From Dipteris shenzhenensis (lineage: Eukaryota; Polypodiophyta; Polypodiopsida; Gleicheniales), in NCBI GenBank assembly GCA_047967505.1, contig CM106541.1: a stretch of 64,000 bases of DNA. One strand, written 5' to 3'. Shown one piece after another: positions 36,273 to 48,100 of this stretch (positions are counted from its first letter, which is position 1; each line of letters opens with the position of its first letter). The notes beneath the pieces were generated by a model that was not told where the DNA came from, searched no databases, and saw only the letters and a program-made list of their open reading frames with translations. Position numbers and translations under genes: made by a program.

Positions 36273-39200
36273 TGAAGGATAGGGCAACGAAATTAGCCAA
36301 GGTTAAGGCTGCCAGGAAGGATGGAAAGTGGGCAATGTACTGTGGAGTAATAACAATCATTAAGGAATTTAAATCAAAACCAAAAGATTCTCAGTATTAA
36401 AAAAATGTATGGTCGATTATATTTGTTTTTTCCACAATATAATCTAGGTACTCTTAATAACTGGAGGTCCTTTATGCACTCTTTGGGAGTTGCCATGTGC
36501 CCTCCCCGAGGTGTTGTATTAGATGGTCTTTCGATTGTCACATAGACCTTTTGGTCTCCCGTGGATGTTAATAGATTCTCTCTCTCTCTCTCTCTCTCTT
36601 CCTGAAGGACATTGCGAACTAAAGATAGCATCTTATGGTTAGTCTATTGGGCTTCTTGGAGACTTAACCATCAAGGAGATGATATTCTACACCGAGACAC
36701 ATGAGAGTCTAGGAAGACGACTATCATAGTCACAGGATACACCTGGTTGTCAGCCTTCAGACAGGAGGCGAGGAGGGATAGTGGGGTATGAGGTTCTGGA
36801 GTAGCAGTAGTTCACTTTAGATCACACTTGAGACCGAATATCTCTGTGATGTGGAAGGAGGAACACACACGGCATATGTGGGTGTGATTTCAGCCACATG
36901 ATACAGAATCGCTCTTTATTGCAGTATGTCACTTCCCCCCTGGCACATCATCATATGCGCATGGAGTCACTATAGAGCATCATAGCCCATATGAGTTGAT
37001 ATATGAGGATATCATGGAGTTCTTCAGATAGGGGGTGGTACTCCTCCTAGGTGACTAAAATGCACGCACGGGGAACAAATAGGTGGAATTGCTTGATTTT
37101 GAGTGAGACCCCCTCAGAGTCCAGAGATGGACCCAACATAGGGGTTAGTGAGACACTCAAAGGATGCATCACATGTGACAAGGTATGGGAGACACCTATT
37201 GGAGGTGGAAGCCCTGCACGACATGATTATATACAATGGTCTTCAGCTATGGCCATTGTCTGGAGGGCTTACTTGTTTCGCACACGGAGGGGGTAGTAGC
37301 ATTGTAGACTACTAGTTGGGCTCCCCAACTTTTGGGACATGGGTTCATGACTTCATAGCCCTTCCCCTTCCTCATGGCGCTAACCACTAATACTCATCGT
37401 TTAGTATCTCAACTACACTACCAGATTTAGTATGTGATCCACTTGCTCCCATCCAGGTTCGAGTACACTACGATCATGCCCTTGATGCAGTATGCATGAG
37501 CCACTTGGCTATCGAACCCCTTTGGAGATGATGCAGACCTCAGACACACTAGTATCAGTGATTTATGTTGCCACCACTAGATCATTCCTCATGACCAAGT
37601 CTATAGTTCACCCTTCAAGTGGAAAGATGCCACAAATCCCATGGCTTGACGATGAGTGCCAGAGATAAGATCCCCCTCATATGGGAGCAGGCTTTGGGAC
37701 ACTTGACAAGATCTGAGGCACAACGATTTTACGATGTCTAACACGACTCTCACATAGGATGGATGTGGTGATTTGGTCTTTTCGAGAAGGTGATCCCATC
37801 TTTGCATGGGGGCTCTTATCTAAGGGAAAGCCATGTATTCCCATCATAGACCCATATGTATGGAACGCCTATGTGACATCCCTCTATGACGTCTTGGCTC
37901 AGGCACCACCTCATATGTTTGCCCTCCCCAGGCCCACCACTTGCATCTTATTCACTTTACAAAATGTGCAAGTTGCACTATGTTGGCTCTACAACCAGAG
38001 AGCCCAGGACCATGAGGGGCAATGGATTGAGTACTTGGCACATGGACTGGAGGTCTTTGCTATCTCCCCCCTTTCAGTACAACTTGGATGTCCCTGATTC
38101 CTTGGTCCCATAGGGTGAGAGCAAACATATGATATGGTCAGACCTATTCCAGCCTTATACGTCGTGGGCTTGGGGGGAGGACCAAGAGTTCCCCACCAAG
38201 ATCCGGTTCTACAGCAATTACTTGTTGACAGTGTCGGAGGTTGGAGTGGTCATCATACTCCAGTATCTGGAGGATAGGTGAGTCTCAGTCGGTCTAAGGA
38301 TTGCCATAGTCGAGGATCGAGGTAGGGAGAGCCACAAGTACACCTAGAGATTGGCGGATTTGCAGACTATGCACTTTGGGAGAGATTGAGATGGAGGAGC
38401 ATTTCTTATGTATCTATCTAGTTTACTATGAGATCCGAGGACGGTATCATTGCGTCTTTAAGGAGGGACATAAATTTGGGCCTCTCTTCCGGCTGATTCA
38501 CTTCTAAGACCAGCTCTGCGTTGGCTTCTATTTGATGGAGATGCGATGACCTAGAGAGATCCCGTTGCATCAAATCAGAGAGCAGTAGGGGAGTGTACCA
38601 CAGGAGACAGGGGTAGATCGAGTTTATTGACACATCACATATTTCTACACATTTGAGCCCGTCCCTAGACATGTGGGAGTAGAGGAGGAGGAGGTAGATG
38701 ACATGAGGGTAGCATGGGTTAGTGAGTTGAGATGACGAGGTGGAGGGATGCTGCTAGAGATGCAAGGACCACACAGGATGCAGCGACGGACCAGAGCACG
38801 TATGATGGAGGTCCAGCTCATCACAACTTACTCGGTGGAGATCATCCAACAAGAGGTGTCACTCTCGATATGGCCCATTGGGTATAGAGATCACAGAGAC
38901 CATGCCCCTTGCCACTGCCAAGACGACAAGGCAGACACAAATACGAGATATCTTTGCAGCTCATGGGAGAGCCACCATGGCACTTGGCTATGTGTTTTGA
39001 CTCTGACTTTGGGATTGAGTATTAGCTATTAGATTCGAGCTTTGAGATTTGAGTTTGAGTTTGAGTTTAGTGTGTCAACAAAGTGTCTTAGTGAGCCCTT
39101 TGCCTCACAACCCATAGAGGCTTGTATGAGCATGAGTTACTGTGATATTGTACTTTGTCTCATAGGACCGTGAGGCCTCCGGAAGATACTAATCTCTCTC

Positions 39201-42123
39201 TCTCACACACACACACACACACTTTTTTTTAGTGAAATCTTATATTTCTGTGTGGGAAACCTCAAAAGAGGTAGAAATCCACCAATAAGTACAAGAAATT
39301 TTTTTACAAGTAAAGCCTTAGAGCAAAAGTCACGAGGCAGCCAAGTAAAAAGTTACATATCAAGCTGGAGGAGGATCAAACACAGCATCCTCCAACTTCA
39401 AATTATTGCTCTGTAAAAACTGATGCAGTGATGAAACCACACCATCAATAAAAACAAGCTGTTTTTTGCCCTTGTGATTCTTCTTGATATAGGCTGGTAC
39501 CCGAAATTTTTGAATCATAGGGTCAAAAATCTGTTGTAACATGGGATGAAAAGATTCCAGTAAAAAAGGCACTTTTGCATCCCGAACAAAAGAAGCCTTT
39601 GGTAGAGGCATCAGAGGCAAAGGAGCTAGATCAACATCTGTATCCTCCGACGAAAGAGCTGCATTTGATAAAGCAGGACTCAGCATTTCAGCTTCACTTG
39701 GAGGATCAACCTGAGAAAGAGCATGTGCAGCATCTTGTATGATCCCCTCTGCAAGGGGCACATCCATATCTAGAGGAGAAGGAGGCTGATGATGCTCAAT
39801 GGGAGTCAGATCCTGAACTTCTTAAGCAAGAGAAAGATTAACCTGTGATTTTTCTACCTTCCTTTAGTAATGCTTTGGAGTAATAAAAAAAGGCTTATCC
39901 AGTAAAGCCTTAGCGGAAACCGGAGGAGAAGGAAGAGTAAACTTTACAGTTGAAGAAGGAGCAGGAGGAGTGTCATGGAAGCCGAAGGGCAAGCACGTGC
40001 AAAATGACCACCTGCCGGCACCGATAACATGCTATAGGAAAAGAGGCAAAATGCAGCCTGATGCGCATCGGATGAGCAAATCCCAAATCAAGATCCAGAG
40101 TAGAGGGCACGGGTTACACCATATCCCATAAAATACAAAGGCGAACATCCCGAGTAGCTTGCAAAAACTCCCGTCTCAGAACAGGTAGAGGCCTTCCCAA
40201 AAGCGCTGCAAGAGTAGGACGATGTTAAAGAAAGGCAGAGGCAACACTTTGAGGGTAATTCAGACCGGACAGTGAGTTAGAAGAGAGACAGACAGATCAA
40301 AAATTGGATCCTAGGGCATCACATAAGCAAAGAAACCAGCCCCATGAATACTAGCACGACTGACAAGTTGCTCCACCACATCAGTCAAAGAGCAGTGGGC
40401 ATAATAAAAACCTTTGCCCAGAAAGACGGAGGAGGAATGGCAATCTTGACCCATTGCAACTTCAGCCCAACGAGGAAGTTGAGCTGCAGATAAAACCTTG
40501 CCCATAAAGTAGAGACAGACCCCAAATTGCTGAGCCTGTTGAAGACCGGAAACCAGAAGGGAAGAGTCCAAAGAAAAAACAAGCGGTGAACCCGATGAAG
40601 GAACATCTGTGACAGAAGCAAAACACATCTGGCGAAGAAGGTCCAGTTGAAGGGAAGACGAAGGACTATCCGCGATATCCAGCGTTGCCGATTTAACCAA
40701 GGTGGAAGGAGGCAAACCACCATGCTTCCGCCGAAAGAAGACACGTGCAGGAGGACAGAAATAGAAGGGGGGGCTGAAGTAGAGAAAACGAAAGAGCCAT
40801 CTGTTGGAGCAGCAGGAAGAGGGAAGGAAGAGACATCAGGAAAAGACTGTATAGAACCCGGCGTGAGAAGAGCAAAAGGCTGCAGAGACCGAGGGAAGGA
40901 CGAATTTGGTACGGAATCTGGCTATATGGATATGGGAGTAGGTACGGAAGAAGGAAAGCGGTCGGGTAAAGGAACCTGTACAGAGGGGGGAGCGTGTACG
41001 GACGGCCATACAGCCTGTACGGCCTGCGCAGGGGCAAAGGAAGAGGCAAGTAAGAAAGGTACGGATGGGGGCGGGCGGGCTGTGTAGAGGCTGCTGCGTA
41101 GAGGGTATGGGCAGCAGCGGGTCTAGGACATGTGCATACGGAAGATGTACGGGGGCTGACAGATGGGTACGGATGCAGGTGCAGGAGTAGTAGCAGGCTG
41201 CGGGCAAGGTATAGGGTGTTGGGATATGATTAGGGATCACCTTACCTCAGCTTTGCAGGGCGTTTGGGAGTCGGGTGACATGCCTGGCTCATTAGTGATG
41301 GTCTCATTCATCTCATCCCAAAGGGAGGTTGCAGAAATTCAGTGTCCTAGTGGAGGCCTATTACTCTCTTGGGCACTTGTTACAAAATCTTGGCCAAAGC
41401 AATAAGCCTGTGTTTGCAGCCCATACTTCTAGATCTTATTCGTGATACGTAGGCTGGTTTTGTGCATGGCAGAAGCATTTTTGATAATATCTTCTCATTC
41501 TGGGAAGCTTCAGAGTGCGCTATGCAGAGCGGGCAGAGGGTGGTCATTCTACTCTTGAACTTTGAGAAAGCTTATGACAGAGGAGATTGGGGCTTTTTGG
41601 AGGGCACCCTTCTTCGTTTTGGGTCTACAAATACATAGATAAGAGGGGTTTCCCCTTTATATAGATCAGGGCAAAGCTAGGTGCTTATTGGTGGGGTAAG
41701 GGTTGAGAGTTTTCAGATTTCCAGATCAGTCTGCTGGGGATGCCCTCTTACCCCCTTCATCTTTTTGTTTGTGGCTGAAGCTATCAGTATCTACATTAGG
41801 TCTCGAGCTGATATTTTTGGGCTGAGACTCCCATTAAGACGGGAAGAGGAGCATTTGATAGTGAGTTGGCAAATGATATTGTTGGTTTTTCGGATGCCAC
41901 TCCACAGACGACCACATCTTTCAGGACAGCCTTGGATTTACTTTGCACTGCTGCAGGGGCACACATCAATTGGCACAATACCAATGGCTTTTGGACCAGT
42001 GACGAGGACACTCTGAACTGGGGCAATGGCATTCACTTGGATTTAAAGGGGTGTTCTTATCAGGAATTTGGGATGCCAGGTCGGTTTGGGCATCTCTCCA
42101 ACACAACAAGTTGCTCTTATGTT

Positions 42124-42155
<32 letters not shown>

Positions 42156-45100
42156 TTTATTAAAGTCTTTGGAAGACCGATGGGTCTATGAGACTGTGAA
42201 AATCCTGATACAACGAGCTGTGGTAGTGGAGCTACTAAACGAGCGTCCATACCAATGTAAAATGCAAAAAATGCAAAAATGCAGAATGGCAGTACTAAGT
42301 CCTAAGTACAACATAGTCATGTCGGATGACGTTCGTGTCTTACTCTTCAGGGCTGTTCATGCCTTGGTAGACTCTTCTTGGTAGATATTGGCAAGCATTT
42401 CAGCATGGCATATTTGGAGAGCCAGATGCACAGGGGCTTTGGATGGATCCTAGGTCCACCCCACCCACACTTTGGCCAGTATGTGGATGGACACTATACA
42501 TACACTGATGGCCATATGGACGGTATTCAGGAGCCTTCTCTGCTAGGAGGGTTATTTTCCTCTAGGAATGGACGGACTTTTCCTCTTTCTGTGAGACTTC
42601 CAAAGGGTTGAGGTGGCATTTTCAGCCTCAACCTTGGTTATTTTCTACCTCTTTTTGAGGAGTCCTTTCTCATGCATTGCATGATTTATTTCCGCCTCGA
42701 GCTTGCTATTGTGGGTTTATTCATACTTAATGAAAGTCTATTAAAAAAATTAATGCTCTACGACGAGAAGATTGAAGAGGATAAACTGATGCAAATTCAA
42801 ATATTTCACCTTGAACAAGACACTGCATAAGTATTTACCTGCCTGCCTTATAATTTAAAGCCACAATAGGATGAAGAGCAGCTTCAGAAGAAAGGCAGCA
42901 CTAGAAAAAGAATGGTCTCTTGCATAAAAGATTGCATAACCAGCAAAGTGTCCGGTCCTGCCTACATACATATGCTGATTCTGCTCTTACAGAGCCACTA
43001 TATCAAGCTGCAAATCATTTGACATACGCCCACACAAGCTTCCAGTTCCGAGTGCCACATAAACCCTATACATTGAAAGTTAGGCATTTTATTGAAGCGT
43101 ATTTACAAATATTTTATACAGCTATATACGGCTGAGAATCTCGCAAGCGAATACACTAAGACTGCATTTCCACTGTAGGGTCTGGTACTCTTCCTTGAGG
43201 TGACACAATAGTCTGATACCAGCAACTTCTTTTGGGAAAAGAGTATGACTTGCATTGAGGGCATTGAGCCAGAGGCATTTCCATTAGAGGGCATTGAGCC
43301 AGAGGCATTTCCATTAGAAATAGTGTGAGCCTTTCCCTTATCCTATGCTGCACTTGCTGATTTATTGCCTTTATTTTTAGCCAGTAAAGGCCCATGCATC
43401 CTTGTTTTGCACCGCAAGAGGCATGGCATTCGGAGGGATATTATGTGAAACCAATGGGCATTGCGAAGCCATGTGTCTAAGTTTTATTTGCACTCAAAGT
43501 ATGCTCCTGCAAAGAGATCCCATTTCAACTTTAAAAAGGCACTCCCCATAGCCACATTATTAACTGTAACCGTAAGATTTTGGAGTGGGGACATTGTGTC
43601 CCACAAAATGCAACATCTATTGGAAATTCGATTTGGCATACATGGACACACCACCTTTCCTAATGAAGCAAGAATGAAGCGAAGCATTGAGGAAAGTCCA
43701 CCACCTCCACCCAAACTTGGTAATGATGCCTAATCAATGCTTGGTAATCCCAATATGCTTAGCATATTCACGTATTGGGTCCACTATTTCATCAACCTAT
43801 CTACTTCTCCTTCTTATTCATGTATGTCTTATCATAGCGAGGATCGACCATCTCGTGAAATGGAAAACCCCAAGCAGTGTGGTTTGTCTTATCATATTGA
43901 GGATCAGCCATCTCGTGAAATGGAAAACCCCAAGCAGTGTGAAAGACAAGCCGAATAAACACAAGGACTTGAAGGGGTAAAAGCCCCAAAAAAGCATCAG
44001 ATTATAAATAGATAGAGGGAAGAGATGGAGCTGGAGTGAGAGAACCACACATTAGAGAAAAAGCCTTCAAAAAGGAAGAGAAAAGTGATTATCAAGAAGT
44101 AGCAAAAAGCTGGGCTCATTGAAGTCACGCACTCAGCATGCATGCGCGCACGCGCACACATACACATGTGCGCGCAAGGGGAAAAAGGGAGCAAAGCTGG
44201 TGACAAAACAATAGGAGATGATGGAAGGGCTGGAAGTCGCACTGAGATAAAGTTCACAGCGGTAGCACAGAAAAGCTCCCCATTGTGACAAAAACTCTTT
44301 GATGGCCATTTGGTTGAGCATGCAGGGGTCTTCCTGTGTGGCCTTTGTGAAGAGGACCATCTTCCTTAGGGAATGGGAGGCTCCCCTAATTTCTTGGAGT
44401 CTACCACATGTTTGAGGTGGTAATTTCAAGTCTCAACCTTGGAGCTATATTGGCTCTTCTTGATGAGCAGATTTTTTTGAGCCACTCGAGTATTTTGTTT
44501 TTTATGGTATGCATGACGTAATCTTGCCATGATCTTTTTCTCTTGAGGCTTTTCCATACTTAATAGAAGTCTTTTCATTGAAGAAAGATAAAAATATTAT
44601 ATTCTTCTTATCCTTGAGAACGGGGTCGAACTCAACGGATTTATGGACTTCTTACAACTTCTTGTAGAAGGGGGCTAATAGAAAGGAGAGAAGCGGCAAC
44701 ATAATGGTAAGGAAATCCACCTAGACATATCGCCTACCAAGAAATTTGGCACGTCTAAATTGAGAAGGTAGTTTTCGTGGAGAATGGGGTTGAACTCAAT
44801 GGATTCATGAAGGACTTCCTACAACTTTCTATAGAAGGGGGCTAATAGAAAGGAGAGTAACGGCAACATAAAGGTAAGAAAATCCACCCAGACATAACCC
44901 CTACCAAGAAATTTGGCACGTCTAAATTGAGAAGCCAGTTTTTGTGGAAGTGCCTCAAGGTGCAATTCTATGATGTGTCTCATGGAAGTGTGAGAACCAT
45001 AGATTGCCAATCAATGTGTGATTATGCTCCCATCGTCCGAAGACCAGTTTCAACAAAAGACATAACACTGGGAAAGACTAACTCAAATTGGGAATTAAAA

Positions 45101-48100
45101 CCAATTTGAACTCCTGATGATGCAAAAGAGAAGGGGGTAAGTAAGAAAAGAGAGGGGCGGGGGACTAGACACCATGTTGGGAAGGAGATGAGGGCAAAGT
45201 GGGGGGAAAAAACCCATGATGGGAAGGGAAAGAGGGCAATGCGGATGGTAGAAGGCCAATGCAGGAAGGAGAGGGCTTGAAGATCCATAGAGGAGAAGGG
45301 GTGCCAAACCATCCAAGACATGTTGCAGAAAGAGGATGCAAAGAGAGGAAGGAGGGGAGGTTATGCCTTGGACAGCCCACAGATGGGCTGACTAAGAAGC
45401 CATAGACAGGGAAGGGAGAGGGAAACTAGGAGGGGGAAGAAGCTCAGATGGGGCATAGGGAAAGGCAGGGAGGTGAAGGGCAGGGCGAGATGTGGCAGTA
45501 GGAGCTTGGGGGACTGAGAAGCTGACATTTGGATATCGTCATATTTGCAATTTCACCACACCAGGCTATCTCTACTATATTGATAAATAGTAAAACTTTT
45601 GTCAAAGAACAACTAGACTACTGATGCAGCTGTAGAAAGATCTTGTGTGTAAACGACACTTCAAAGAAGAGAATATGTCTACCATGTAAGGGTTTTATTT
45701 TCAAACACATGGTGGATCTGCATTAGTACAATTCGGAAACAGATCTAGCAACTAAGGAGATGTTCAAACTATATATTTATTTTATACCGTAGAAAACAGG
45801 TAGGCTCTGAATATATGAAATCTGAAATATTACAGCCACAACTTTGCAACAAGATCAGCTTGTATTCGTAGTTTACATAAAGATTTAATGAGATCAACAC
45901 TTAAAGAACAATGCACCTCTTCACCATCCCTTCACTCTCCTGAAAAACTCCTAGCCTCTCCTTAGTTTTCCTCTCAACTCCTCCTCACCTTTCCTTCACT
46001 GTCCCTCAACGACTCCTAGCCTCTCCCTTGGTTTTCCTTTAGTCCAAACCCCTAGCTTTGCTAGTTCTTAGCCTTAGTTTCTTTGGTTCAGCCCTATCGA
46101 TAGGAAAACGTCACCAAAGATAGAGGGCCTCAAATCAGCTCGAGCAGAGACAAAGTTCCTTTGAGCCAAGCATGATGCCAGAGCGTGTAAGATCCCTACT
46201 TGCAATAGAGCTGAGGAGGCAACAGCCACATCCTTCCCTCAATCAATAAAGGGAGGTTGGAGAGCTGAATTGGAAGGGGTAATAGTAGGAGCTAGAAGAT
46301 GATCTGAATGAATGTCATCACTAGCCTTGTCCAAGTCTAGGTCAGGGGCATTACGGCAGGTTGCAGTCGGAACAGGGTTCAAGGCATCACTAATCACGAC
46401 CAAAATTGGAATACCACTAGCGTTGGACCGAGCAGGGTCTGAGGCAAGAGAAGTGCCCTCCTGATGTGTAGGTGGTTGGAGGAGCGGCTGCAACCCAATG
46501 TAGGGTGGCAAGTGCGGGACGTGCAACGGGTGTCGAACATAGGAGGTGCCAAGCGAACACTCTATTGAGGATGAGGTGGTGCCGCACAAGAATATCTCTT
46601 GGGCCTTTTCTTATTCTTTGGGAAATCTCTAGCAAAATTCCCAAAGGTCCTGCATATTCAACACTAATTCTGCCTGCCCGTGAGGTCCACTCCCCTAACA
46701 CTTTGACCAATATTTGGACGGATACTATACATGCGTTGATGGCCACTTGGATGAGCATGTAGAGGTCCGCTCGAGAAGCCTCTGAATAGGAGGGTTACTT
46801 TCCTTAGGGAATGGAGAGGCTCCCCATCTTCTCGGAGTCCTCTACAGGTTTGAGATGGCATTTTCAGCCTCAACCTTGGATTTTTTCTACCTCTTTTTGA
46901 GGAGATGTTTTGAGCCATCTTAAGGCTTTATTTCATGCACTGCATGTTATGTTTCCGCTTTGAGCTTGCTCTCGTGGGTCTTGTTCGTATTCAATAGTCT
47001 TGAAGAGAGAATAATCTTTGCTGAAAAGGAGAGCCATCAGGATGTTGGAGCATAATGTGGTCATCTGAAATATTAGGGTTTGACACAATGACCCTAACTC
47101 TAGGAACCATATCCGATCTGTTTGACTTTACTGTGGAGAGGTGAGGGACTGGTGGGGGGAGGGGGCAGGTAGGCCGAGGAGGGAGGGAGGCTGCTTTAGT
47201 GGCTAGGAGGACGAGTTGTTGGAACCACTGTACTAATTGGTAGAGTTTTTTTTTTTTTTTGGGGGGGGGGGGGTCTTTCAATTCATGAAGGGATTGCAGT
47301 AAAGCAGTGGTGGAACACTTTTGGAGCAGATCGTACTTGTCCCTTGTGCTTGACTTTGTGAATCTACAGCATTGCACTCGAGTCCAGAGATGTTAAGATC
47401 ATTTGGGCCGGGATTGCATAACTAATGGGCGGGTTTTGTTCCTCCACCTCGTTTGTCACTTGGGGTTCAGCAGCCTGGCTCTGTTTGTTTGGGCTTTCTA
47501 TGAGAGTCGGGTCTTTCCTTGGACTATCAGAGTTCGGCATCGTCTCATAGAGTCTTGTTCACTTGACACTGTTCCTTCCTAACAGTATAGACTTGCACTT
47601 GTGAGGTGGCACTAGAATCACCATCTCCATTGTCGACAAGCTGGAGCATCTCATTCAGGACCCAGTCTTGCAGTCCCATTAAAGCTGCATGCCAGAATGG
47701 CCCCTCCACTGTTGATAAGCGGCAGCATCCAAATCAGGAGACAATCTTGAGTTATTGAAAAACCATTGTAGCCAGGACTCCAGTAATGCAATTCAGAGAT
47801 GACATAAATACAGCAGATACTAGGAACTGCTTCCTCTTTATTGAGACGTATGCATGCTGTATACAGTTGAAGGTATACTTAGGCCAGCCAGAGAACTGTG
47901 ACACGACACTCCTGAAATAGCACGAAAGTATATGTAAATAAAAATGGCATGCTAAATAAAATAATGTTAGGTCTAATGTTAAAAGGTCATCATTGTATTC
48001 ACTTTTTCAGTACTGCTGTGATTTAGGGTTATAATTGGTACACTGTATAAGTTGGTGACTTCTCTAATGTTGAAGCCGATGGCCTGAAGGACTAAATATG

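Noticed and set aside
43737-43958. 73-codon frame with a 20-residue tandem repeat as a small gene
   Set aside because: The repeat is in frame only because the unit is 60 bp. No start context, no conservation and no neighbour support.
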